A DNA stretch of 64,000 nt, taken from positions 53,610,872-53,674,871 of the forward strand of contig OW121852.1 in NCBI GenBank assembly GCA_933228895.1, given 5' to 3'. Below the pieces are notes generated by a model that was given only the letters and a program-made list of their open reading frames with translations, was not told the origin of the DNA and did no database searches. Of this stretch, positions 1-12,159 are shown one piece after another (the first letter of the stretch is position 1; every line of letters begins with the position of its first letter). Both the position numbers and the translations under genes were made by a program. Origin of the DNA: Platycnemis pennipes. Lineage: Eukaryota > Arthropoda > Insecta > Odonata > Platycnemididae.

Positions 1-72
1 ATGGCTCCATTCACATCACCACTGGTATTTACTAACTGGAAACTTACTGGTATTCAACTTTCACCTGCTGAG
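1..72 (+). CDS. Candidate exon cut by the window edge, unrecognised
   Basis: The first 24 codons are open from an ATG at position 1 and run into a splice-donor-like GAG|GTAGGA at 72/73. The reading includes PFTSPLVFTNWKLTG, which is not low complexity. The frame would continue in phase 0 into the acceptor-bounded segment at 236. The ATG may simply be an internal methionine, because the window starts there. No domain or family is recognised. A short open frame ending at a GT is not rare by chance, so this is a weak call. Confidence 0.2.
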
Positions 73-235
73 GTAGGATTTAATTTCATTTTCACTTTGG
101 TATAATAATATATTCATGACTTAACTCAAGCTGAGTATGATCTGAAGAGAACAATTGATTAAAAAATTATTTCATCGATGAGCAAAATAATATCTGGAGA
201 ACTTCAGTGGCTCAAGATTCTCTGTAAATTTTCAG

Positions 236-382
236 AAAGAAATCTATACAGAAGGCAAGGAATTGTTCATTGCCGTTTCGATGTACAATAATGACGCTGG
301 TTCAATTTTTCTTACGGTGTTACTTCTCAGAAACGGCCCTACTAGGGTGAAGGTCATTAATAACTGTCACGACTCACGTTAG
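236..382 (+). CDS. Candidate 3-prime terminal exon, unrecognised
   Basis: A pyrimidine-containing acceptor (TCTGTAAATTTTCAG) ends at 235 and is followed by 48 open codons and a TAG at 380-382. The peptide begins KEIYTEGKELFIAVSMYNND and contains a hydrophobic stretch, SIFLTVLLL. Its phase matches the donor after position 72, so the two pieces could be consecutive exons of one plus-strand gene, with a 163-nt intron, ending here. I see no polyadenylation signal just after the stop and recognise no family. Chance remains a real alternative. Confidence 0.22.
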   Translation, partial: KEIYTEGKELFIAVSMYNNDAGSIFLTVLLLRNGPTRVKVINNCHDSR

Positions 383-519
383 GGTCAGGAAAAGCGATCG
401 GTGAATCGTATCGCATGGGGGCGTACGCTGGTCAGCCCACGTACCACCGCATCTGGGAGACCCTCAACTCAGAGGACATAATGTTAGCACTTCAGAAAAA
501 TATATATATGGACGAGCGA

Positions 520-770
520 GCTTATAAATATAGGGAGGCGCATATTTAGGCTTTAACACTCGAATTCCACACTCTCCTTCACCCACACCCACGGGTGGTG
601 GAATGGTTCGTCGGAAGGGAGGGCACGTTTGGAGAGGTGGGGGATGGAAAGAACTTGGGAATCTTCTGTCCGTGAGATGCGCGTGTATTATTTAGTGTTG
701 GACATCGCCATTATCATAGTGCATCGCTAAAGAGAGCTCGGAGTTGGGGGTCACCGCATTATAAATAACT
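520..770 (+). promoter_or_regulatory. TATA-like boxes upstream of a pyrimidine tract
   Basis: Two TATA-like motifs occur on the plus strand: CTTATAAATATAGG near 520 and ATTATAAATAAC near 756. DNA richer in C+G lies between and after them. About 600 bases downstream is a strong donor-like GTAAGT at 1361, so a first non-coding exon of about 790-1360 is conceivable. TATA-like strings are common in A+T-rich DNA, so this is only suggestive. Confidence 0.15.
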
Positions 771-899
771 CCGCGATAAAACGCGCAGAGGCCTAGGAGT
801 TTTCATGGAGACGGAGAGTGTTGGTAGGGTGAAGAGGGAGGGGGGTGGGAGGGAAGGCATTGGAAGGGTTGGTTGTGGCATCTTCAGATGCACACGTGC

Positions 900-1140
900 G
901 GTTGTACGTCCGCCCACACTTCAAGCGGACCTGCCTTACATATCCCCCCTCCACTCTCACCAACCCCCTCCCCTTCCCCTCTTCTTAGTCCCTCGCATCC
1001 CCCCATCTAGCTCCCCACTCCCTCCTTCTTCCCTCCAAAGTTCCCCAAGCCTCCGGACTCAGTATCTGTCCCTCCATATTACTTACTCTTGTTTCCCGAT
1101 TCGCTTAACCACAGCACACAGCTTTCTCAGCACACTTTCC
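900..1140 (+). other. Pyrimidine-rich tract (plus strand C/T)
   Basis: The plus strand is strongly C/T-biased with repeated CCCTCC and CTCCC motifs. The 156-codon open frame across it (805-1275) is rich in S, P and L because of this bias and is not treated as a gene. Confidence 0.6.
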
Positions 1141-1267
1141 CTCTCAATACCTTCATTCAGTCCCACTTCTCGTCACTCCACAATCGCCGAATTTCGCTCC
1201 GTCATTTTTAGAAATTTGAACATGCATCACTTTCTTAATATTTTTTATAAACTCTGCACATCCTCAG

Positions 1268-1360
1268 AGACGTAAAACGACCAATTGAAAAACGGCTTCA
1301 TGGATGTTCTGGCATTTGGATGCAACGTCATCGCGAGGCCAAGTATACAGACTAATAGTG
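1268..1360 (+). other. Exon-like segment with strong GTAAGT donor
   Basis: The segment follows an acceptor-like ACATCCTCAG and ends at ATAGTG|GTAAGTTC, a near-consensus donor. One frame reads DVKRPIEKRLHGCSGIWMQR and continues to a stop eight bases before the donor. If this is an exon it would hold the end of a coding region or be untranslated. No family is recognised. Confidence 0.18.
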
Positions 1361-1374
1361 GTAAGTTCTACTCT

Positions 1375-3285
1375 CGACTTTATGCCCATTCCGTTAATGC
1401 ACAATAATTAAAAGCGGCAAGCACGTAGCAAAAACAATAGAGAAATAATGGTTGCAGGAAGTAAAAAAGGAAAAATAAGTAAATAAAATAGGTTTTGGAA
1501 GAAGTGTAAATGAAAAATATTAATAAAATGGGCTGTTTCAACCATATTCGCATCAACCCGTAAAACTTTGGCAGCTATTTTATATCCATACAGTAAAAAC
1601 CCATGCCTAATTATGGACTATAGCAGTACAAAAAGGATCGGGATCAATATATTACCTTTAAGCTGAATAAAAAAAAGAATTTTTAATTTTTTTTGATAGC
1701 ACAAACCATGTCACATAGTTCGGCGGGCTCAAGCTTGTACCCGTAAATAAAGTGAAATACTCTACGACTGCTCTTCAGTTAAGTGGCTGAAAAGAATTTT
1801 TTGACCGCAGCGGGGAATCATGTGAGAGACGGTGTCACACTAGGTTTAATTGAAAGGATAGGAAGGTGCTTCGATGGATTTCGTTAAATGTTAAACAATC
1901 AGAGGTGATATAAGAAGGTGAATCAAGAGAACGATGGGATACAGCCCGCTGAGGGAAACGATGAATGGGTGATTTCTGGGGTGGTCATTGAACAAGATAT
2001 TTGTTTGGAAATAGAGACAAAAATATCAGTAAAATTGTCCCAGAAAAAACTTTTACAGTAGAGATAGGAACGGGTACAATGTTTTGATAATATTTTGGTT
2101 AGAAGGATATGTAAATTTTATTTGGAGGGTAGAGAAAATAAATTTGAATATTTTATGCTGTAAAAGGTGAGATTAAGGGGAGAGGGAATACTGAGCCGAT
2201 GTGTGCAGAGTGTTTCATAGTGGAGGGGAAGATCTACAACGGGAGCGGATAGCCGTAATGTTGAAAGAAAAATTGGAGAGTTTCAATCAATAAGAGAGAG
2301 GTAAACAATGGAATAAAATTCCTAAAGATGAAACGAAAAGTGAAAAATTAAGAAATGGTTAATCTGGCAAGTCCTAACGAGGAAGAACACTCAATGAAAG
2401 ATTTCGACTAGAAGAAATAATACAGCTCGTTCACCTTGAAAGCCTTATTTTTTACTTTAAAAACCTTTAAAAAATTAATTATAATAAAAAGTGGATGAAG
2501 TCGGTAATAAGCGAAGTTTGAAAAATAAATGCGTTTGAAAGGATTGAATATGAAACAGACCGCAAAGAGGGCGCAATGACCATTGTGCCAGAAGATTAGC
2601 GTAAAAATTATCAGCTCCTACAGTAACATTTGAGATACTTCGCACGGAAAATGTATGCAAAAAGAAGAGGTATTCAACACATTATTTCTCATTTTACGAT
2701 GGAAAATGCAATATTTCAAGAGTTTAACAAAGTGAGATGCAAAGGTGAAGAAGATAATTAAAGTAGAATATTAAGGATTTAGCGGAAAATACTGATTTTT
2801 TAAATGAAATCAAAATAAAATAATTGAATAGATTTGATTAGAGTTGAAGATGGCGAAAAGCTTCTAATTCAAGGCGGATGGAGAGGGGAGAGAATCATAC
2901 GATTGACAAATGAGGAGGGTAAGGAATACTTAAAATGGAGTGGGTGTTACTGAAAATCAAGAAAGTGATAAAGGAGTGAAAAAGTATTATTACACATGCT
3001 AACTAATGTATTGGGCATTAAAACTGACTACTAATCTCGTATTTATGAAAAGGGTAAAATATGTATAAAAATATGTGGTATTCATTCCACAAAAGAATGT
3101 TCTATGCCATCACGGCTTGGTGATAACGTTTCTCTCGTGATTAGGAGGATGATGTATTCCTGATTTAGGCATGACTTAAACCATCAATATGTGTTAGTCT
3201 GTTATAGTGCAATTTGAAATCGAGCAAGTATACACCGCGGTTATATTTCGATGTGCTACAAAACATGAACGTTAAAAGAAAAAAT
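1375..3285. other. A+T-rich DNA, no gene seen
   Basis: Long unremarkable non-coding DNA. The stretch 1840-2960 leans to A and G on the plus strand, but no recognisable reading frame, repeat family or RNA gene could be supported. Confidence 0.6.
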
Positions 3286-3289
3286 CCAC

Positions 3290-3760
3290 TATTATTACCT
3301 CGCCTACCATCACTCCTCTCCAAAGTCCCCCTTCCCATAACTTACCCGGCCTTCCCTTTTTTATCTCCTCTCATCCACCCCACTCCTTCCTCCTCTCAAT
3401 ATGCTCCCTCCTTCCCCCAGCATATTCCTCACTCCCAGACTACCTTATGCTCCCTCTTCCCTCCCATTTACCACCCTCCCCCTCTACCATCTCCTCCACC
3501 CTCCCCTTTCCGCTTCCCTTGTGCACACTTGAGTTTCCAGATTACACTTTCACTTAAGCTCACAATAAATTCAACTCTTTCTGCGATGTTATGTTGCGAT
3601 GGACCCACCTTCATTCTTACTCGCTACGTCCACCCTCCCCCTCCACCATTCTCCGAAACCTCTCCACCAATCCAGCCCACTCCAGACTCACCCCCTCGCC
3701 CGCAACACTTCCCCAACCTCTATCCCTTCCCACCTCCGCGCATTTAACTCCATAATTGTC
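3290..3760 (+). other. Long pyrimidine-rich tract (plus strand C/T)
   Basis: About 470 bases, mostly C and T, with clustered CCTCC, CCACC and CTCCC strings. It switches to a G-rich plus strand at about 3780-3900. The open frames through it (3214-3747 and 3599-3847) are proline and serine rich and reflect base bias, not coding. Confidence 0.6.
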
Positions 3761-3899
3761 TCACACCATCCAGCAATGAGTTTGCTTGATGAGTGGACTT
3801 GCGGGTGGTGGGAAGGGGTGATGGAAGGGGCGGACTATGCGGAGTAGACGGTGAATGGGTTGCGGGAGATGGCCACGGAGGTTGACGCGCTGACACGGA

Positions 3900-4690
3900 G
3901 ATGGAATTCTCTCTCCTTCAGCCGCATTAGCGCAGGTCGATTTGAATCGACGGGAGTGGAAGAGTTATTTGATCCTTTGGAATGAGAGGGTCACGGCCAG
4001 AGAACGCCGAGCCGGGCATCCATCAGTCGCAGAGACCATTGAGGCTTTGAACTAACCAAAATAATCAAGTCCTTTGAAATATATCCGCCCAAAACTAACG
4101 CAGTTAACCCTACAGCTGCGAATTTTCTAATTGCTTGGAGCCAGGTACAGAAATTGTGAGCCTTCTCCAGTGTTTCATTATATCCTTGGAACAAAAGAAT
4201 GAACCCTGAAAACTGCCTCCATTTTATCGAGATTTGGTCATTATTTTATGATTCCTAACTATTCCGAATAAAATACTGAATAGGTGCTATACAATAGTCC
4301 TAGTAAGAATATTATTATTTAGAACCATTATAATAACCACCCATCAAGACCGAACCACAAAAGAAAAATATCCTTTTTCATTTCAAGAACGGAAGTGGAT
4401 GTGGAGTAAATGGCTAATGTCTTAATAATCAGACCCTTAGGTTGTCTGGCCTTCGGTATTATTTTCTACTATATTAGTTTCCAATATTATGGTTTTTGTA
4501 CCGGGTCCGTAGACAGGCCGGTAAAGCGCAGGTTTCGAATACCGGGAATGGTCATAAATTTAAATTCGGCTAAGGGCATGGATGCTGTGTTCGTCTTATC
4601 ATTAAACTTATATTAAGACATATATATACAAACATGCCAAGGATAGGATAAGTAAATGGATAGGTATCACACAAAAGGACAGACACAAAG
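3900..4690. other. Non-coding, nothing recognised
   Basis: Mixed-composition DNA. A 67-codon minus-strand frame (3991-4194) and a 68-codon plus-strand frame (4410-4616) are open but match nothing I know and lack convincing splice context. Confidence 0.5.
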
Positions 4691-4699
4691 CAGTTTTGA

Positions 4700-4805
4700 A
4701 GATGGAATTAAGCTGGATCACATCAGAAATGAGTTTGACTCTGCTGGGACCTGAACCACGGTCCTCCAAATTTCCAGTTCAGCCTGGTAGCATGTCACTC
4801 TTTGA
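4700..4805 (-). repeat. tRNA-like (SINE head-like) block
   Basis: On the minus strand the block contains GTGGTTCAGGTCC, close to a pol III B box (GGTTCRANYCC), preceded about 35 bases upstream by TGCTACCAGGCTGA, a rough A-box position. The sequence after it does not contain the core seen in the five SINE copies elsewhere in the window, so it would be a different or more decayed element. Confidence 0.3.
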
Positions 4806-4927
4806 TGAACCGGGATGTTGAAATGCCATGCCAGCATGAATTGTTTCTCCATCTCGTGTATCTTCTCCATGTTTGTCGCCAAATTCCGCTTCACTCAATG
4901 TCATATTTTCAAGAGGCTTTGGTATCG

Positions 4928-5179
4928 TCATTTCTGACTGGCTTCATAGCAGATGGTGCATTTTTGTTCTCTACAGATTGCTCCGTTTTTGAAGTTATTC
5001 CAGCTATTTTTATCGTGATGAAATAAGCCTGCTACGTGATCCGTCGATTCATCGGCAATTTTAACACACCACTTACATTTACGAGTTGGGTAATGGAAAA
5101 GGAAGTTGGTGTATGACTTCAGAGACATGCATGAAAATTCCATGTACATATTCAATTTTTCAGCTATTATATCTACCAA
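4928..5179 (-). pseudogene. Unrecognised open frame with clustered cysteines
   Basis: This 83-codon minus-strand frame contains KCKWC, then later CREQKCTIC, a spacing reminiscent of zinc-binding knuckles, within a normal-looking amino-acid mix. I do not recognise a family. The setting, next to a tRNA-like repeat block, favours a transposon fragment over a host exon. No acceptor or donor decides its limits. It could also be chance. Confidence 0.2.
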
Positions 5180-5337
5180 ACAAGTAAATTAGGTATTACA
5201 GAATGGTGGCAACAATGTTGTTGACCATAAAGCTAATGAAAAAGGATATTAATGATAAAAGTTAATTTGGATATCAACAAAAGTAGTTCGTAGAGTTGTC
5301 GTGGAATGCTGGTGAGGAAACGAATTCTCGAATCTCA

Positions 5338-5646
5338 TCATTCAAGATTTGATCTCTTCAATTCTCGCTTCTGTCTGGCCTCATCTGATTTGATTGAATG
5401 AAGCAAATTTATAATGGCTTGGACCTCCTCTTCTCTAGAGCATTCCAAATTAGTCTCCCCGACACCCGAGGGACATTTTCTGCAGAAATATAGGACCTGT
5501 TCACGGAATATCCTGTTCTCCTTAGTATCTCCTATACCTCCAACTAAAATCTTAATTATGTACTTGGAAACCATTCTAGCATCTTGTGGACTAAGCCTTA
5601 CCAGATGGAGAGTAGATATATATTTTGCTATTGCTTGAGGACGTTC
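5338..5646 (-). pseudogene. Unrecognised 100-codon open frame, possible mobile-element fragment
   Basis: The minus-strand frame stays open for about 102 codons between stops. It has no methionine early on, so the real start (if any) is not defined; the first ATG gives 78 codons. The reading has balanced composition: SPQDARMVSKYIIKILVGG, then FCRKCPSGVGE, then a charged end including SREEEVQAIINLLHSIKSDE. This is unlike the base-biased frames elsewhere in the window. No catalytic motif or family is recognised. It may be a decayed transposon protein or a single exon. Confidence 0.27.
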
Positions 5647-5654
5647 TCAATTTT

Positions 5655-7735
5655 TCGTTTAATGAATCCTGGTGTCTAGCTGTGACGCAATGATTTTGAA
5701 TGTGATCTCACCCACATATGTATATTTGAATTAAGAGTGTAGAGGTAAGAGCCTAATGAATGTAGGGTAATACACTACACTCTTACAAACTATATTTCTT
5801 TCTATTCACATTTCTCCATAATTTTTGTTAGCGAAACTAATTGATCGCTATATTTTTATCAATTAATCCAACTTACATTTACCATATGAGTGAAGCGATA
5901 TAAATATTCTTTAATTTGTAGGTAAAAGTTTGAATATCAACAATATTTTTCCAAAAAATCCAAAAAACGTCTCTATTGTGTGCAAGATCTAAGTGTATTA
6001 AAAATTATATAATGCCAATATGCTTTAGATACAAGTCGACCTTTCGTAAAATTGGTTAATTCAATTGCAAACAGCCTTAAGAGATAAAATGAATGAAATG
6101 ACTTGTTATCAAACCCACGGGAATGTACCTAGTATCCCATTTTTTTGGAATTTTCTTCTGACTAGCTGTAAAATGTTTAATGGATCAGTATGGACTTGTA
6201 TTGCTTTAAGAGCACAAACGTATTTGCGGAGAGTATACAGTGCATACCATTTCCATTGCCGGATTTACGATAAGCAATACAACGTGGAGAAGTTTGCAGA
6301 AGTATTCCTCTCTAAAAGTTGTTTGTTATCGGCAGTGCCATGACGTCACTGCATGACGTTACGGCACGATATCACTATGGGTGTTGTTTATCTGTTGTAC
6401 ATTGAGGTAAGTTGTTCAATGAATACTTGACGAAAACTTTTGTATTCATCTCATTTCTTCAATGAAATAAACTAATACATTTCGATTTTTTTAAGTATTA
6501 TGTATTGCTACGTGTAAATCGTCCATAAATTATAAAAATAACTTTTTTATTTTCACTCCGCGGTTCTCTGCTACGACAAAGCTTTCACTGTGTTTTTCAG
6601 AAGGATCATACTTCCATAAGGTAGTTGAACTAAGGCAAATTGCCGGATTGTGCTTTTTAAAATTCTTTTTCAGTTATTGTTTCGATCAAGGAACGGCTAA
6701 GAATCTCAAAACAATACATTCGCCTAGTTTGCTTCTAAAATTAAATATCTGTTTCCGTAGCAATATGGAACTTATATCTTGCAGTGACGTTAGTAAGCGT
6801 TGCAGGTCACGTGACTCTCGTCAATTTTTGGGAACATTTTAAAAGCATTCAATAATCATTGATATAAAAATGTTGGCTTATATATTTGAATATGTGAAAA
6901 TTTCATTTCAAGTGCATCATCAATACACGAGAAACAAATTTCATTCATATTCCCCAATTCCTGGGTTCAATTTACGACATGCAATACAGTCAGCCATGTG
7001 GAATCTCTCCCGGTCATTCATATGCGATGAACAAGTGGGCAAGCAATTTAATCCCTAATAGCAATATTTCCACAGAGAAAAATCCATATGCAAAAATTCT
7101 TATGCATCAAATAACGTGCTTTTGTTATTAAGTATCAATACGCTACCCCGGAGGATTCATCAATACTTAAACAAGTGTTAAATTTCAATCAATAAGGTAA
7201 ATAGCTATCCATTTCTGCCGCAATAATTGATAAGCAAAATGCATGTTCTTAATAAATTTCAATCATAGAAGCTGAATAAAATATTATTTCACGACTCCGT
7301 TTCAATTGTTGATGTATCAAACGTTCTGTGTTCTTAACATTACGCGCATTGATACCATCGAGAAAAATCCAAACAGATATAGGATTTACTTTGAGCTTCA
7401 TGCATGGTCCGGTAGAGACAAGATATTATGAATAAGTAACTCATATAACTTAACCATTCTCAATAACGTAATCGATATTGGAATGAAATATTTCAACCTT
7501 AAATACAGATAGCAGTAAAATCGGTCTAGAAGCTTCAATACGAGTGGATAATAACATCTTTAAAGAACAATAAAGGTCTCGACACGAATTAAATCCAAAC
7601 TCTAACCGCCACATGTCGCCTCGGGGAGTAATTTCGTTGATGTCATAACGGTCGCTGACTGTTGCAAAATCAGCGAACAGGTATTTTCGAATTCCAGGGG
7701 GCGTTATAATATGCACGTTGCACCATTAAAACCGC
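5655..7735. other. A+T-rich DNA, no gene seen
   Basis: Several short frames of 60-92 codons occur, but none has a recognisable motif. The minus-strand frame 7450-7716 contains SDRYDINEITPRGD in a locally higher-GC patch (7610-7710) but cannot be assigned. Confidence 0.5.
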
Positions 7736-7754
7736 TTAAGAGCTGTATGGAGGT

Positions 7755-8220
7755 GAGCACGCGATTTTCTGTCCCCTCCTCTCCCCCTCGTATTTCACGG
7801 GATCCGAAGGGGGATGGCTAGGAGGGCAATTAATTTCCGTGTGGGGGATCGTCTAGAAATTGCATTTCATTCGTTGATTCGGAAAATGGAATTACTAAAC
7901 GGGGAAGTCATGGAGCGCCCTTGGTTTGAGAAAGAAGCGGTGAGGGGCATAAAGAATGGGAAAAAACGTCAAATAAATCAACGAGATAATTTAGAAAATG
8001 AGACAGGGGAAATGAAATACTATTTATGAGAGAATAAGAGTCAAGGTTATGGGCGGGGAGGAGACGGTTTCGAGGGTGCACGAAGGAGCGTGGAAAGTGG
8101 AGGATGGGGAAGGCAGAAGGGGGAGGAAAGAGTTGAAAGACAGAGACGGAGTAAAAAGGGGAATGCTGAGGGAATTTACTTTGCCGAGAGAATGCATAGG
8201 AATAACGAAGAACCGAGGAG
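7755..8220 (+). other. Purine-rich tract (plus strand G/A)
   Basis: After a short pyrimidine run (7770-7800) the plus strand becomes G/A rich to about 8220, with GGGGAGGAG-type strings. The overlapping frames 8049-8234 and 8090-8443 are by-products of this bias. Confidence 0.5.
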
Positions 8221-8444
8221 ACTATTATATCTAAATGAGCGCACTACTTGCTGCGTCAGTCACATTACTACGGAATTTTATTCACGAGTAGGATCAAAAC
8301 ATGCCATTCACGCACTTCGAGTCATACGCAAAGCCAAATACGGTCAGATCAAATTACTTGTATCGGTAAATATGCATCATTTCAATATTATTAAGATAGC
8401 ATGGGAGTTAAGATTAAATGCGCACCACTCAAATTACTACTGAT

Positions 8445-10400
8445 GCTATTTAAGTTAAACTAAAAATAGACACGCCATAAATCCGTTTTCCTGGAATAGA
8501 TAATTAAAAAATTCATTTAACCATTTCGCAACGTCTTTGTAGCTTTATAGTGATCATTAAGAGTAAATTTGATAGCATGCGAGTTAATGGCATAGGTACC
8601 CATCCATCTAAGTTACAAACATTCACTTCTGCTATTAACAAGTAAGGGTTTCATTAAGATAATGATTCTACTAGGCAATGGTTTTGAAGGTATAAAGAGA
8701 GTTTATAACTTTATTAAAAAAAAACGGCGTACAGAATTACGAGAATGTGACAATTTCAAAGGAACTTTATTATGACTTCTTCAACATTTACAATGCAACG
8801 TAAATGATTGGAACAAATTTTACTTACCATTTATCCACTAGATAAAATGATTTTTTTCATTTACACTTTCAATGACTTAATATCGGGCGAGAATCGAGCT
8901 ACGAAATCAAAATGTTTTCGATACGACGAAATGTGTATATTTTTATGATAGGTAATTGTAATTGCCATCACATATGAAAGATGGAATAGGTAACATGGTC
9001 CCGTAGAATATTTAGAAGAGTCAAACAATGGAAACAAGAAGAATTTCTAAATACCCATTCGAGTGTCACAGGTCAAAAACATTTTCCCAATAAAGATGTG
9101 TTTCTTACGTTATTAATCGCTTGTAACACATATAACACAACGATCATAAGTCTATAAAATACTTCTAAAAGTCCAGAGGAAACATTATTAGACTCACATC
9201 TTGTTGAAAGGGATGTATCTTGTACACAATCTCATTCCAACTTTTAAGCAAACAAGCAAGACAGATTTTTACATTTTTTACAATTATATTGCATAGCTGC
9301 ATGGTTCCTCTGCAGCATTAAAATGCTAAAATATCCAGCGCTTTTCTTGAGATACACAAATTAGATTGAAGTCGACAGAAATTTTAGCTTATAGTCCAAA
9401 TTCGAATCAAGAAGAGGTGAAAATAAATTGATAATAAAATGAATGAAAGTGGTGTCAGGCATAAAAATGACGGTTGTTTAGCAGAGTAGAGTACAATAAA
9501 TTCTAATAAGTTGAAGTAATTTAATACTTGAGGAATACAGGAACGCGTATGTGTTAACTAGTTATTTTTCTGCCGGTTAGGGTAGGTTATTGTAGAGTTT
9601 CCTTACTCCATTATGAATTTCATTCATCTATCGACTCCATCCCGACGTTTAAAGTAAAGAGAAACAATTTTAGCCTACAATAATCCAAGTATATAACCTA
9701 TATAAAATATCTCTTAAATAAAATTGTAAAGAGAAAACGGTCAAGTAGTTAACAGTCAAAATAAGAAAGGAAGGTGAGAAAGAATCTCGAAAAAGATAAT
9801 GTAGTGAAATGAACACAAATATGCTTACATAAAAATATTTTTTTTTTTAACTATTCATCAATCCTATTTTTCAGGCACATACATTGAGCAGCTACCTTTT
9901 TTTCACTCACCATGGATTATTTTTTATTCATCTCTAATTATATCTCTAGCGTAGAAAGATAGTATTTGTCTTCTGTCGCACCAGTGCTAGCTATACAATC
10001 TGGTAAGAGCCGTGTATTAGTCGAATATAACGACAAATATACGTTATAAGCAATATGCAGCTGAATAACAAACCCTAAATTCTCCAAAATAAGTTATTTT
10101 CAGATTAAGGAGAGAAAAAGGACACTTTCTCGTTATTTGGAATGTGGATACAATGAGTGTTTCCCTGATACCTCTAAAAGTGTTAAATTCAAGTGGTCCC
10201 GTGAAATCTAATTAGAATAGAAATCTAAAATCTTAAAAGCATTATATATCATACCTAAGTTACAACTTGATTAAGGCCCAAATGTTGAAAGCAGGCCAAC
10301 TATACCTTTTTACAATCCCACCACTTCCATTCTAGGGTGGTGACTTAGGCTGCGTGAAAACTTCAGGGCAACCTCCAATAATTAGCGTAGGTACATCATT
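8445..10400. other. A+T-rich DNA, no gene seen
   Basis: Nearly 2 kb without a notable open frame on either strand and without a repeat I can identify. An acceptor-like pyrimidine run ending in CAG at about 9874 is not followed by an open frame of useful length. Confidence 0.6.
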
Positions 10401-10419
10401 TCATGGCTACAACCTATAT

Positions 10420-10545
10420 GTAGCATGTGAAGGATGTGAAAGAAAAGACTTGTGCGAAGATGAAGAGGTTGGTTGATATGAGAATCTAGTAAAGAGCTGC
10501 GTCAAAGCAATATTAGGATTGTTGACTGATGATGATGATGATGTG
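10420..10545 (+). mobile_element. 3-prime end of a decayed LINE (reverse-transcriptase C-terminus plus GAT-repeat tail)
   Basis: Read on the plus strand, the segment gives HVKDVKEKTCAKMKRLVDMR, then two stops, then RAASKQY, a stop, and a short ATG/GAT repeat (10528-10545). This follows the well-known C-terminus of a widespread insect LINE type, which ends with a charged MKR-A-R-WR-AANQS-like motif followed by a trinucleotide tail. The fragment is dead, with several stops, and its 5-prime limit is unclear. A related copy lies at 19.6-19.97 kb. Confidence 0.6.
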
Positions 10546-10639
10546 CTAAAGATAGATTTTGTTATGCGGCATTGTGTTCCTTTTTCATGAAATTTATTTT
10601 TTAATGACATTCATCAGGTGTCAGAACAATTTTTTCGCT

Positions 10640-11140
10640 CGTGGGTCACGACGGCTAATTAGGAAGGACACCTCACGTGGCTTCATACATTTTTTACGAG
10701 CGCCTTCGAGTGGCAAATAAATCTTTCTATCACCCTCTAAAACCTCCGGAGAGGAGATATAAAGCGGTGAATTTCATGGACGAAACCACAGCTTCGACAT
10801 AATTTAAGGGATTGCTCCGGTGAGAAATTTATCGGCTCCATTTCCAACGGAAAATGTAGGCTGCAAAACGAAGCCGCCCGACGCCGGGCGAAGACAAATT
10901 CCTCGTGCTCATCAAGTGCAGCACCGAGGAAGAGGGTGACTGGTGTGGAAGTGGACGGGATTTATGTTTGCCCTGGGATCAGCTTAGAGCGGAGCGGGAG
11001 GGAGTGTTTTAGACAGAAAAGGGACGTAGAGGAAGGAATGGGAGCCGGGATTGCGGAAAGAACTCCTTAACAATGGGGAACAACGTAACGTGGGCGAGAG
11101 AGGGGTATCAAAGACGGAGATTAAAAGTGGTATCTTCAAG
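10640..11140. other. Mixed GC segment, nothing recognised
   Basis: The segment is richer in G+C than its neighbours, with scattered CpGs and a purine-biased end (10980-11100). No frame or structural RNA can be supported. Confidence 0.4.
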
Positions 11141-11144
11141 TTTT

Positions 11145-11980
11145 AGTGCTTTTCCACCCTGCTGGGAAGGGTTCTCAAAGATATACGATCACTTAAACAG
11201 TGAATTTAAGCAAAATTAAAAATTATTATTAAATAATAGTTTTTCCTTTCATTTATCTGTCCTGACCAATGTAGTACGAAAATAAATAACTGTAATCCAA
11301 ACAACATATGTTAATATACAAGCCGATTTAGTATTGACCATCATTTTATGGTGTAAGAGATGGAATTTCCAGAAAATGTATTTTCGAAGTAAGAACCCAT
11401 TTTGCATGATACACGTTCTACATGATTTCTGATAAAATTTTAATTTCTCTATTCATTTTTTGCCTTTGTAGGCAGACAATTTGTGTTTTAAAAACGACAT
11501 AAAATATTGCATGGTACTAAAATCCCATATTGCTCAGTTTGTATTAGTCACAGTCACTAAAATCTGTTTCAATCTCAGAACCTCTCATTATAACACACTC
11601 TTAACGTGAAAAATAATTTAGAAGAAAAAGTAATTATCTCTTTGAACAAGAAAAGCAGAATATTACTGACAACTGAGTGTTCGCTCCCACAATAGTTTTA
11701 TCATCGTGAAGGGTTTTAGTGGTTTCCACAAGGTAAGGTATTTGCTAGTTGACGTTTCAATAGATGACTCCATCATCGGAAAGTCGGTAAACTATGCCTC
11801 ATGTCTCATATGGTATAAATACCGAGCGGGATTCCATCATTGGTCAGGTAAGCACAAGACCTGGACTATAACTCTTATGCACACATTTATTGGCTCTAAA
11901 AGTGAGAATATTTTAGTCTATGAAGTTACTTCTCCCAATGATAGATATAGATATTATTTTCTGCTATCAAATACAGTCAC
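11145..11980. other. A+T-rich DNA, no gene seen
   Basis: No repeat or functional element recognised. The plus-strand frame 11706-12143 starts here but has no motif and runs into GC-rich DNA without convincing coding character. Confidence 0.4.
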
Positions 11981-12159
11981 GGTGTTATTCATACACCCTC
12001 TCGATGACCCTGAACAGGGAGAGACAGGGACTGACAAGAGGACACTCTCTCGTCCACGGATTCGAGCCCCAGCAGCCCTCTGGACTCCATTGAGAAAGCC
12101 GCGTGCTCTCGGCAGCTGCTCACGTGTGCCTCTCCCCCGGTAAAATGAAATAAGGTTGG

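Noticed and set aside
805..1275. 156-codon plus-strand open frame downstream of a TATA-like box
   Set aside because: Composition is dominated by S, P, L and T from the pyrimidine tract. No motif, and the same pattern recurs at every such tract.
3214..3747. 177-codon plus-strand frame
   Set aside because: Proline/serine-rich translation of a C/T-rich tract; no domain.
4500..4560. tRNA-like GGTTTCGAATACC on the plus strand
   Set aside because: B-box-like string has inserted bases, no matching A box or cloverleaf, and no SINE core follows.
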